Origin: Lachnospiraceae bacterium
GTDB lineage: Bacteria; Bacillota; Clostridia; Lachnospirales; Lachnospiraceae
Length of the DNA stretch: 51,406 bases
Reading direction: 5' to 3'
NCBI GenBank assembly: GCA_022774505.1
Contig: JALFLW010000077.1
Location: forward strand, 1-51,406
Below the pieces are notes generated by a model that saw only the letters and a list, made by a program, of their open reading frames with translations, was not told the origin of the DNA and did no database searches. Every line of letters starts with the position of its first letter. Within the stretch, counting starts at the first letter, position 1. The position numbers were made by a program, and so were the translations under genes. Below, piece by piece: positions 44,002 to 51,406 of the stretch.

Positions 44002-45387
44002 TTACCTATAGGCGATCGTATTCATCCGGATAAAACTCCATTTGCCGTCGTCCGTCTGTACGGCTGCATAGCCCTCGCTGTTAAAGCTCTTGATCATCTG
44101 ATAACATGGCTTTATTACCATTTCATCCTGCTCATTGATCACACCCCATTTGCCATCCTGTTTTACAGCAGCATACCCATACGCAAAGGAACCGGCTTCC
44201 TCGTATTTTCCATCTATCACAAGCTTTCCATTTCTGTCAGCAAATCCCCACCTGTCACTCTGCTTTACGGCAGCAGGCTCCTCTGACACAAACGGTTTCG
44301 CATCTTCAAAACTCTCTGCTCCCATCCTTTTTCCATCCCTGTTATACATTTGATATCCGCTGTCCTTGGTAGCAAACATCCTGTCAGCAACCATTCCCCG
44401 GCCAAATTCATCTCTTTTAATGTCCGAAAAACAGTACTTTGTAATTTCCTGAAACTTCTCAGCCGAAAATAATGCCCATTTGCCATCCTGACATACCGGA
44501 GCTGTTCCCTCCCAAAAACTCCCCAGCATATCAAAGCTTCTTTTGGATGTACGCATCGTCTGATTGATCCAGTAATACTTCCCTTTTATCTTTGCTGCCG
44601 CATAATGATCAATATACGGACCAGCCTCTTCAATGCCGGCATCCGGATTATTTTCTGTGATATTTCCATCTCCGTCGATCATACTCCATTGCTTTTTCTT
44701 GTCCTGCCGCAGCAAAAGCTCTCCCGGATGATCTGACATTACGATCCGTTCTCCGTTTATCCCATCAGCTTCAACTGTAGTCTGGCTGTCGAGGACCTGA
44801 AATATCTTCCCCGTCCGGTAATCTGTCTCTTCCTTCTCAGGTGTCAAAAAATTTTGCTGCTCTGTCTGGTTTCCCGATGTCTTTACGAGCGCATATCCCC
44901 GCAGCCAGTCCGAGATCTCGTCATAGCTTTCCCCGGACTGCGTATAGTCTTCTTCCAGCTTTCTATAAGCCTTGTGAAATATCTCTTCCTTCGGAAAACG
45001 CTTCTTTGTCTTTTTCAGAAAGGGAACCAGCTCTTTTATATCTTCCTTTGCCTGATAATATTTAAGCAGCTGCTCATATGGCTTCTTTTTTGACGGATAG
45101 TTTTTTATGAGATTTTTACATTCCTTTTCATAGGAAGCTGCGTCATTGAGCTCCACAGACATCTCCACGATCTTCATTCCTATGGAATATTTCTGTTTTT
45201 TGTCCGCATATTTACCAGCTTCTTCGTAATAATCCAACGCTTTCCGGTAAATCTGTCTCTCCTCATAATCTCTGGCACTTTCCATCGCCTTTTGGTACTC
45301 CTGCTTTGTCCTGTCCGGTCCCGTCAGCAGACTAAACCAGACAAATACGGACAAAAGAGTCATCACCACCGCTATCACATATTTCAT
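44002..45387 (-). CDS. Membrane-anchored WG-repeat protein
   Basis: 461 residues. A helix at about 2-20 (YVIAVVMTLLSVFVWFSLL) anchors the protein. Residues 35-140 are TPR-like helices (ALDYYEEAGKYADKKQKYSIG). The C-terminal half has about five WG repeats, each near 45 residues: KYYWINQTMRTSKRSF, GKWALFSAEKF, RWGFADRNGKLVIDGKY, KWGVINEQDEMVI, KWSFI. WG repeats form beta-structure of unclear function and are common in Lachnospiraceae membrane proteins. It lies between the pilin and the prepilin peptidase and may assist the pilus or the envelope. Confidence 0.8.
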   Translation of the reverse strand: MKYVIAVVMTLLSVFVWFSLLTGPDRTKQEYQKAMESARDYEERQIYRKALDYYEEAGKYADKKQKYSIGMKIVEMSVELNDAASYEKECKNLIKNYPSKKKPYEQLLKYYQAKEDIKELVPFLKKTKKRFPKEEIFHKAYRKLEEDYTQSGESYDEISDWLRGYALVKTSGNQTEQQNFLTPEKEETDYRTGKIFQVLDSQTTVEADGINGERIVMSDHPGELLLRQDKKKQWSMIDGDGNITENNPDAGIEEAGPYIDHYAAAKIKGKYYWINQTMRTSKRSFDMLGSFWEGTAPVCQDGKWALFSAEKFQEITKYCFSDIKRDEFGRGMVADRMFATKDSGYQMYNRDGKRMGAESFEDAKPFVSEEPAAVKQSDRWGFADRNGKLVIDGKYEEAGSFAYGYAAVKQDGKWGVINEQDEMVIKPCYQMIKSFNSEGYAAVQTDDGKWSFIRMNTIAYR

Positions 45388-45407
45388 TCCGTGCCGCCTT
45401 TCCTTTA

Positions 45408-45647
45408 TTATTCAGTAAAATTGCCGGTCTTGGAATCCGCAAACACCTTTTTCCAGATGCTGTCAACTAATTTCTTGATATTGTCTCTAAAGATCACTGC
45501 CAGAGCGATCACAACCACCAGGATCAATACGATAGCAATGATATTTGTATCACCTTCTTCATTGCAAACAAATTCCTTAAATCTCCTTTTTGCCTTCTGT
45601 ACCTTCAATACCATGTTTACCTCTGCTGCTAACATTTTCTCTCTCAT
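45408..45647 (-). CDS. Flp-like pilin, short
   Basis: 79 residues. After a basic leader (VQKAKRRFKEF) comes NEEGDTNIIAIVLILVVVIALAVIFRD, a type IVb pilin segment. The peptidase would cut after Gly, leaving Asp-Thr-Asn-Ile-Ile as the mature start. The usual Glu at position 5 is not seen there. The locus order, TadC before it and the peptidase two genes after, marks it as the main pilin. Confidence 0.85.
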   Translation of the reverse strand: MREKMLAAEVNMVLKVQKAKRRFKEFVCNEEGDTNIIAIVLILVVVIALAVIFRDNIKKLVDSIWKKVFADSKTGNFTE

Positions 45648-45664
45648 AATAATTTCCTCCTTTT

Positions 45665-46522
45665 TTAACCTAATGAACTAAACATTGGCACCAGCACCAT
45701 AAGCATGATGCCAATAAATATGATCAGGATCGGCAGCATTAATTGTGCCGATATCTGTTCACCTCTCTGTCTTACACCACTTTTTCTCTCCTGCCAGATC
45801 GCCACAGACATTTCCGTCAGCGAGCTTGCCATCTGGCTGCTTCCTTTTTCCAGATTCTGAATGAGTATTGTCGAAAATCTTCTGATCTCATTTACTCCGC
45901 ATCTGTCTGCCAGATTCTGAATCGCCTGCTTTTCCGGAACTCCGTTTCGGATCTCATCCTGCATTCTTCCAAATTCCTGATACAACAGCTCCTCCTTGGC
46001 ATATGCAATCCTGCCGATCACCTCATGAAAAGGCAGTCCTGCATTGATCAATAAAGCAATCTTGGACAAAACATGAGGAAATGTCCCCATGATCGCCTCT
46101 CTCCTCTTTTCGACCTTGAGCTTCATATCATATTGAAGATAAAAGACGAGAAATAATCCTGCGAAAATGATCAAAATACCAATTTCAAGCTGGGACAATA
46201 CTCCCACGAAGCAGCCAAACGGAACCAGCGTCAAAACATATGTGAGCTGTGCCGCCAGATCTGTCTCAAAATACATCCTCGCCTTTGCCTGTCCATAAAT
46301 TTCAGAAAACAGACGCAATTTTTCCAACGATTTCTCATTATAAGTGTCCACCCGGAACTGCCGCATAAAACCAAATCCAATAAAAAATAAAGATGGCAAA
46401 AAATACTGTCCCTTCGGGACATTCCGGATATATGCCCGAAACTCACTATGATATATCACAAAAAGCTCCAGCCAGATTATCAAAAAAACTGTTCCTACTC
46501 CTGCCATGATCCACTGAGCCAC
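45665..46522 (-). CDS. TadC-type inner membrane platform protein
   Basis: 285 residues from GTG 46522, which has GGAGG 6 bases upstream; ATG 46528 touches the ribosome site. A GspF-like domain with helices near the N-terminus and at the C-terminus (LMLPILIIFIGIMLMVLVPMF). IALLINAGLPFHEVIGRIAY and RRFSTILIQNLEKGSSQMASSL are family segments. With TadB it makes the platform for pilus assembly. Confidence 0.88.
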   Translation of the reverse strand: MAQWIMAGVGTVFLIIWLELFVIYHSEFRAYIRNVPKGQYFLPSLFFIGFGFMRQFRVDTYNEKSLEKLRLFSEIYGQAKARMYFETDLAAQLTYVLTLVPFGCFVGVLSQLEIGILIIFAGLFLVFYLQYDMKLKVEKRREAIMGTFPHVLSKIALLINAGLPFHEVIGRIAYAKEELLYQEFGRMQDEIRNGVPEKQAIQNLADRCGVNEIRRFSTILIQNLEKGSSQMASSLTEMSVAIWQERKSGVRQRGEQISAQLMLPILIIFIGIMLMVLVPMFSSLG

Positions 46523-46535
46523 ACACATCCTCCTC

Positions 46536-47309
46536 TCAGATCTTGATCTGTACCATTTTATGACCAAGCCAATATGCAAATATAAATGCACCCAGAGCAG
46601 CTGCCCTGCAGATGATCGTCACCATGGATGTTCCTCCTGTCGAAGAATTCATGCCCTGCATGGAAAATAAAACGATCAGAGGCATAAGGATCATGATATT
46701 CAACTCATTCTTGTTTCCGCTAATGATCGTGGCAAGCTCCATTTGTATATTGACCTTGTCCACAATAATGGTCTTAGTCTCTGCAATGACCTTTTTTAAA
46801 TTGGCCCCTGCCTGGTTCGCTACCGTAAATACATCCGCAAAATTTTCTATATCCTCACAGTGACTTCTTTTTGCAAAATCCTGAAGCATCACCTCTATAC
46901 CTGTGTCATTGTTGTTCATTCCCCTGCGGATAATATCCAGTTCCCTGACGATATACGCCTCTCGTCCATACTGCACCAGCATATCCTGATAAGCATCTCC
47001 AAATGCCCCCTGTGTATTTCTTCCGGCATCATATGATGTCGAGAGAGCTTCCAGCATATCGGAAAATTGTAAAAGCAATGCTTTCGCTCTCTGCTCTCTC
47101 CGGACATTTTGCAAAATCAGGATCCCCGCTGCCAGCCCTGCTACCGCCAGAACCGCACTAACGATCCGGTATCCAAAAAATATCTGGAATACCAGAAATC
47201 CTGCCGCATAACCACACCCACCCCCCAGAAGGATTCCACTCAGACTCAGCCGATAAACAGAATAATCTATGGCATTTCCATAAATTCCTTTGTACTCCTT
47301 TTTTTTCAT
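46536..47309 (-). CDS. TadB-type inner membrane platform protein
   Basis: 257 residues from ATG 47309, which has GGAGG 7 bases upstream and overlaps the tadA stop by one base. GspF-like domain with ALLLQFSDMLEALSTSYDAG and ENFADVFTVANQAGANLKKV. Two helices near the N-terminus and two at the C-terminus. Partners TadC. Confidence 0.88.
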   Translation of the reverse strand: MKKKEYKGIYGNAIDYSVYRLSLSGILLGGGCGYAAGFLVFQIFFGYRIVSAVLAVAGLAAGILILQNVRREQRAKALLLQFSDMLEALSTSYDAGRNTQGAFGDAYQDMLVQYGREAYIVRELDIIRRGMNNNDTGIEVMLQDFAKRSHCEDIENFADVFTVANQAGANLKKVIAETKTIIVDKVNIQMELATIISGNKNELNIMILMPLIVLFSMQGMNSSTGGTSMVTIICRAAALGAFIFAYWLGHKMVQIKI

Positions 47310-48541
47310 CACCACTCCTCCAGATAGCCATTCAGTTGCAATTTCATGACATTGTGCAGCTTATTGCCGGTACGTTTCAAAGCACCTGATACCTTATCCA
47401 GTCTGGAATTATCATCTTCCTCAAAGACATAAAGCGGATTTAATTGTATCCTGCCGTCTTCATATCCGAGGACCTCCGTGATCTCCATGGTCCTTCTGGA
47501 ATGATCACGAAGTCTGGATAGATGGATGATAATATCAATCGCAGAACCGATCTGCTGCCTGATCGCCTCCAAAGGCAGATCTGCCCCCTGGAGTACCATA
47601 GTCTCCAGACGGGAAAGCATGTCCTGATTCGAATTGGCATGTCCGGTGGATAGACTTCCATCATGCCCCGTATTCATTGCCTGTAGCATATCCAGTGCCT
47701 CACTGCCGCGAACCTCTCCCACTACGATACGTTCCGGTCTCATTCGCAGGGAGGACTTGATCAGATTCTGCATAGTGATGGCACCGGCCCCCGCTGAGTT
47801 TGCATTTCTTGTTTCCAGACTGACCAGATTATCTATTCCATGGATCTGAAGCTCCGCAGAGTCCTCAATGGTAATGATACGCTCATCCTTGGGGATAAAT
47901 CCGGACATCGCATTTAAAAAGGTTGTCTTGCCTGAACCTGTACCTCCACAAATGAAAATATTGTATTTTGCCTCCACTAAAAGCTTTAATTTCTCTGCAA
48001 TCTCCTCCGTCAGGGAACCATAACGGATCAACTGTTCGACTGTCATCGGTGTCTTAGAAAATTTGCGGATCGTAACGATCGGACCTTTCAGGGAGATTGG
48101 AGGCAGTACTACATTCACCCTGGAGCCATCTGCCAGTCTGGTATCAACAATAGGATTTGCCTGATTTACCTCACGTCCTGCTTTTCCTACGATACGCTGG
48201 ATAATGTCCATGAGTTTTTCCTCATTTTCAAAGTGCATATCTACCTTTTTGACTTCACCATGCTTCTCAACAAAAATATCCCGGGGACCGTTGATCATAA
48301 TCTCTGTGATCTCATCATCCCGCAGCAGCACATCCAGAATCCCCAGTCCCCGGATAGAACTAAATACCATTTGAACCATCTCTACCTTTTCATTGGTCGT
48401 ATAAAGTCCCTCTCTCGTTTCCTCAAAGACCATCAATTCAATCTGCTCTTCCATACGGCTGTCATCTGCCAGAGACAGCTCCGGATCTGACACGATCCTT
48501 TCACGGATCCTTCGGATGATCTCATCTTTTGTAGAACACAT
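47309..48541 (-). CDS. TadA/CpaF-type secretion ATPase
   Basis: 410 residues. The motor of Flp pilus assembly. Walker A GGTGSGKT (199-206), Walker B-like RIVVGEVRGSEALDML, and TGHDGSLSTGHANS behind it are the classic CpaF signature. The N-terminal helical part holds ITEIMINGPRDIFVE. Its stop overlaps the tadB ATG (TGATG), and its start overlaps the FHA gene by 20 bases, so translation is coupled throughout. Confidence 0.95.
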   Translation of the reverse strand: MCSTKDEIIRRIRERIVSDPELSLADDSRMEEQIELMVFEETREGLYTTNEKVEMVQMVFSSIRGLGILDVLLRDDEITEIMINGPRDIFVEKHGEVKKVDMHFENEEKLMDIIQRIVGKAGREVNQANPIVDTRLADGSRVNVVLPPISLKGPIVTIRKFSKTPMTVEQLIRYGSLTEEIAEKLKLLVEAKYNIFICGGTGSGKTTFLNAMSGFIPKDERIITIEDSAELQIHGIDNLVSLETRNANSAGAGAITMQNLIKSSLRMRPERIVVGEVRGSEALDMLQAMNTGHDGSLSTGHANSNQDMLSRLETMVLQGADLPLEAIRQQIGSAIDIIIHLSRLRDHSRRTMEITEVLGYEDGRIQLNPLYVFEEDDNSRLDKVSGALKRTGNKLHNVMKLQLNGYLEEW

Positions 48542-49553
48542 ACTCCTCCACCCCCATTTTAATAATATCTCCCTCGTTTAATTTCTTTGTCTGATTTTCT
48601 GCCAGACGGACATCATTAATAAATGTTCCATTTGTAGAATGTTCATCATATATATAATAGCTGCCATCCCGATCCGTAATCGTCATATGAATACCACTGA
48701 TGCTTGGTTTATCAAGTACCATATCCACACGTTTTGGATTACGCCCTGCTACTATCTTTTCCCCTCGGATCATATGTCTGGTATTGTCTACCATATGAAG
48801 CAGATATGCCTGATTACTTATATCGTCCTGTTTTTCAGGCTGTGAAAAATCTTCCAGTGCATCTAATGCCAATAATGATGTATTACCGTAATCCTTTGCT
48901 TCTTCTACAGGCATAGAATGTATCTTTTCCTGCAATTTCTCCTGTTCCCTGATCTGGTCTCTTACCTTTTCCTCCTGCATCACCTCATCTTCACTTCCTA
49001 TACTGATCAGTTCCTGATAAAACTGTCTGGGAGTGATCTGGGTATTTCGTTCTACAATGTCACCGACCTTGTCGCGGAAATTTTCAGCAAAACTATTATC
49101 CGGATTCATCATATCCAGCACATTCACCACAAATTCTCCAAAGGTAATATCCGTCTTATTCACTCCCTCTGCCGGAAGAAACAATATGCCGGGCTCTGTC
49201 CCACTCTCTCCTACAAAAAGCCATTCCGGATTTACGATAAAATGTTCTCTGTTCAAAAGATACTTTTCCGCTCTTTCTATACAAAGACAGAGGCTGCGCA
49301 GCAAATGATACATTTCCCCCCGTGTCCTCCGGCTCATAAGAAATTCCTGCAGACTGACACGCCCTGTAATATCAAACAAGTATTCTCCCTTGCCGTTTGT
49401 AATCCTCATTCCGGAAGTCACCAGTCCGGCAATGGCATTGTTGCGGAGCATATTGTATTCAATTTCATCAATCTGAAACTCTCCTCCACATTCATATACG
49501 GCAAACTTTTTGTCTGCATTGTCCTGCAGCTCCAGTTCTATCTTCTCGATCAT
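48522..49553 (-). CDS. FHA-domain protein (N-terminal DUF6382-like)
   Basis: 343 residues from ATG 49553, with GGAGG 7 bases upstream. The N-terminal 180 residues look like the DUF6382 domain of related Tad loci (from memory). The C-terminal FHA domain (about 262-343) has Gly270-Arg271, Ser286-x-x-His289 and Asn308-Gly309, the phosphothreonine-binding residues. It would read Thr phosphorylation, with the PASTA kinase at the end of the locus as the natural writer. It lies between the CpaE-like ATPase and TadA. Confidence 0.85.
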   Translation of the reverse strand: MIEKIELELQDNADKKFAVYECGGEFQIDEIEYNMLRNNAIAGLVTSGMRITNGKGEYLFDITGRVSLQEFLMSRRTRGEMYHLLRSLCLCIERAEKYLLNREHFIVNPEWLFVGESGTEPGILFLPAEGVNKTDITFGEFVVNVLDMMNPDNSFAENFRDKVGDIVERNTQITPRQFYQELISIGSEDEVMQEEKVRDQIREQEKLQEKIHSMPVEEAKDYGNTSLLALDALEDFSQPEKQDDISNQAYLLHMVDNTRHMIRGEKIVAGRNPKRVDMVLDKPSISGIHMTITDRDGSYYIYDEHSTNGTFINDVRLAENQTKKLNEGDIIKMGVEEYVFYKR

Positions 49554-50473
49554 CTGCACCCCTCCCTTGTATAACAATTATTTATAATCTCCAGCCGGTC
49601 CGTCAATGTAATATTTCTCTTATGCTCTATTGCAAGGAAACCTTGTTTCAGATATTTGATCCTCTCTATATCCTGCTCACTGTTATCACTGATGCAGATC
49701 AGACGGTCTGATCTCTCCAGAATATAGATCACGTCTGCATTAAATGCTATATCTGTATCCACAACCACCATATCCATAAATTTGGTCGCTGTGACCTGCT
49801 GCAACAGATCTTTCCATTCATCTGCTTTCATTTCCAGCAGATCCATCAGATTATCCGGTGTCCTCCAGTAATACACGCCTGATTCATCTTGGGTAAAAGA
49901 GCTTTCTATCTTTGCCGGGACATTTCCCTTCCCTGTCTTCAGATAAAACATGATATCTGAAAGGGGTACGGAAACCTTCGTCTCAAAATAGCGTTCATAG
50001 GAAGGAACCCTCTCTACAGACAAAAACAGGACTTTCTTTCCCTCTGCTGCTTTCTTTTTAGCAAAGTCCACGGCACTCGCTGTCTTTCCGACTCCACCGG
50101 AAGCAGATAGAAACGTGACAACCTTTGTTTCTCCGTTGTCTTCCATCCTTGCCTTAAATGTCTCCTGAAGCTCTGCCTTGACCACTGCCAGTTTACGGAC
50201 TACGCTATCCATATTCTGGTACATAAAGATCTGATGTTCTCTTTCCGGAGTCTCTTCAACCAGCTTTATGGCAACCGCACTCCCCTCTAATCCCTCGTAG
50301 CCCTTTCCATACAGATAAATATCACATATCTCCCTCTGCATATATTCTTTTAAAGCATCCTTATCCGTGAAACATGCCAGATCAACCGTATCAAAATAAT
50401 ACCGCTGAAAACATTCTGACAGCTTATTGACATAGGACTTATTGTCACAGGCCAGCACCACCTTGATCATCAT
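49550..50473 (-). CDS. CpaE/TadZ-like ATPase (MinD family)
   Basis: 307 residues from ATG 50473; GTG 50482 is an alternative that touches its ribosome site. The first 110 residues are a receiver-like fold without clear phosphorylation Asp. The second part is a MinD/ParA ATPase: SASGGVGKTASAVDF (GGVGKT at 126-131) and VVVDTDIAFNADVIYIL. CpaE/TadZ proteins place the pilus machine at a cell site. First gene of the Tad operon. Confidence 0.85.
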   Translation of the reverse strand: MMIKVVLACDNKSYVNKLSECFQRYYFDTVDLACFTDKDALKEYMQREICDIYLYGKGYEGLEGSAVAIKLVEETPEREHQIFMYQNMDSVVRKLAVVKAELQETFKARMEDNGETKVVTFLSASGGVGKTASAVDFAKKKAAEGKKVLFLSVERVPSYERYFETKVSVPLSDIMFYLKTGKGNVPAKIESSFTQDESGVYYWRTPDNLMDLLEMKADEWKDLLQQVTATKFMDMVVVDTDIAFNADVIYILERSDRLICISDNSEQDIERIKYLKQGFLAIEHKRNITLTDRLEIINNCYTREGCR

Positions 50474-50590
50474 CTCCGCCACTCCCTTCTTTCCTTATAC
50501 TTACGATATAGCTATAAGATATCATGATGAAAACAGTGCTTTTAAATGAACTGACCCTTATCCGTTTTTTAAAAAAGGTACAAATCCAAA

Positions 50591-50629
50591 AGGGCAAAAC
50601 CTCACAACGTTTTGCCCTCCAAGAATTGC
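50591..50629 (-). repeat. Hairpin repeat, copy 2
   Basis: AGGGCAAAAC (50591-50600) pairs perfectly with GTTTTGCCCT (50609-50618), followed by CCAAGAATTGC, exactly as at 9859-9893 but with a different loop. On the minus strand it stands about 110 bases upstream of the Tad operon and is followed by TTTT. Confidence 0.7.
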
Positions 50630-50725
50630 ACCTTTTTATTTTATTACCGATATCTGATCGTTTTGCACCAGGAACTGTTTTTCAGACTTCCCTGGTAACG
50701 TTTTGTATCAAACCATTTTCCATGA

Positions 50726-51045
50726 TTATATCCTTTCATCCTCAGCTGAAACTGATATCTCGTTTCTTCTGCTTTTTTTTACAGTGATCGCATATGTTGT
50801 TTTTGTTCCTTTGATCTGTACTACCGGTGTGATCAGTTTTTTATTTACAGTCGCAGACACCGGTTCGGAATATGTTTTTGTATTTCCGCTGACAACCTGC
50901 ACTTTATAGTAATATCTTACTCCCTATACAAAAGCAGTATGCTTTTGCCCTTTTTACAGTCCCCTGATCGATTATCTGTCCCAGCCCTTCCACACATGGA
51001 ATTGTCATTGCCACTGCCAGTCCCCAGGCCAGAATTTTATTTCAT
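50726..51045 (-). pseudogene. Broken secreted FN3-type protein
   Basis: ATG 51045 has GAGGAG a few bases upstream. One base later the frame is broken (ATGAAATAA). In the shifted frame it reads KILAWGLAVAMTIPC, a signal peptide. Further on another frame gives RYYYKVQVVSGNTKTYSEP, the end of an FN3 domain, then a stop at 50726. The gene has lost its middle and reading frame. Similar secreted FN3 proteins occur at 32759-33889 and 34666-36126. Confidence 0.6.
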
Positions 51046-51109
51046 ATTCTCCTCACTTGTTTTCTTTTCATTATAATATCCTTACCTCTTCTTTTACATA
51101 TTGCACAGC

Positions 51110-51213
51110 TAAGGCTTCCCACACCAATAACGGAAAACAGCCCATAATATGTCTTATGTCCGGTTGCATGCAATAGCATTTTGCCTTTTCAAGCACTTTT
51201 AAATCCGTGAGCT
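51110..51213 (+). repeat. Single arm of the inverted-repeat element
   Basis: Starts TAAGGCTTCCCACACC. From 51143 to 51213 it matches the reverse complement of 2813-2883 with two differences in 71 bases. The outer 42 bases instead resemble the left arm (2358-2399) with four differences. No second arm or interior follows, so it is a solo or deleted copy of the 2358-2916 family. Confidence 0.85.
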
Positions 51214-51235
51214 CATAACCTTAAATATTTTTCTG

Positions 51236-51264
51236 TTGCAGTCCCTTTTAAACTATGCTACACT
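51236..51264 (+). promoter_or_regulatory. Vegetative promoter reading out of the right edge
   Basis: TTGCAG, 17 bases, TACACT. The leader after it reaches the window edge and ends with a hairpin GGGAGGT/ACCTCCC (51373-51395) and GGAGGT, which looks like a ribosome site. The gene it drives lies outside. Confidence 0.6.
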
Positions 51265-51406
51265 CTCCTTAAGCAGATAAAGTTATATCTATACTATTTG
51301 TTATCTATTTTATTTTTCTATTAATTAATCATTCAACTTCACTGCTTATTCTCAGTAAACACACACAAAGCAGGGAGGTTGAGAAAATACCTCCCGGAAC
51401 GGAGGT

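Noticed and set aside
50703..50909. A 68-residue plus-strand frame
   Set aside because: Reading the minus strand gives an FN3-like remnant here, which accounts for the sequence.

Overview
The window looks like a chromosomal segment of a Clostridia genome, most probably Lachnospiraceae. The reasons are a complete spoIIIA sporulation operon followed by the classic Clostridia block (Asp23-like gene, nusB, xseA, xseB, ispA, dxs, tlyA, nadK ... recN, spoIVB), a Gram-positive Tad/Flp pilus locus with an FHA protein and a PASTA Ser/Thr kinase, many Ig-like/FN3/CAP secreted proteins, and a moderate-to-low GC content. The genus cannot be fixed from sequence reading alone. No rRNA or tRNA gene was seen.

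Layout. (1) 1-2356, plus strand, very AT-rich: the end of a lysine-rich surface protein and a kinase-like / transmembrane / leucine-rich-repeat protein. (2) 2358-2916: a non-coding element of about 560 bp with long imperfect inverted repeats and internal hairpins. A single arm of the same family recurs at 51110-51213. (3) 2932-6474, minus strand: CaCA-type exchanger, precorrin-2 dehydrogenase, then pstS (domain-permuted) and pstC. pstA and pstB are missing and the inverted-repeat element sits directly behind pstC. (4) 6595-28131, minus strand: the sporulation and housekeeping core. spoIIIAA-AH is preceded by a good SigE-type promoter. The Asp23-nusB-xseAB-ispA-dxs-tlyA-nadK run has its own vegetative promoter. 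yebC, a 1651-residue Ig-repeat surface protein, recN and spoIVB follow. argR and spo0A, often part of this block, are absent.

(5) 28337-31619, plus strand: an L-fucose/L-arabinose-isomerase-family enzyme and a xylulokinase, a two-step sugar isomerase/kinase module with a strong promoter and structured leader. (6) 31640-36425: an accessory, AT-rich, scarred region. It has an IS256-type element cut off mid-transposase, a truncated unknown gene, two secreted FN3-like proteins (one with a CAP domain), duplicated terminator-plus-spacer segments and one orphan type I-C-like CRISPR repeat. (7) 36426-50473, minus strand: the Tad pilus locus. In transcription order: CpaE/TadZ-like ATPase, FHA protein, TadA, TadB, TadC, Flp-like pilin, WG-repeat protein, prepilin peptidase, large TadG-like protein, two TadE-like pseudopilins, PASTA kinase, HTH-like protein. 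(8) 50474-51406: a broken FN3 gene, repeats, and a promoter/leader that runs off the right edge.

How it works together: a SigE-driven operon builds the SpoIIIA channel and SpoIVB acts later in the same developmental pathway. The isoprenoid genes (dxs, ispA) supply precursors. The Tad genes would build a thin pilus through the membrane, with an FHA reader and a Ser/Thr kinase in the same gene run suggesting phosphorylation control. All functional statements rest on motif reading and remembered family features; no database search was run.
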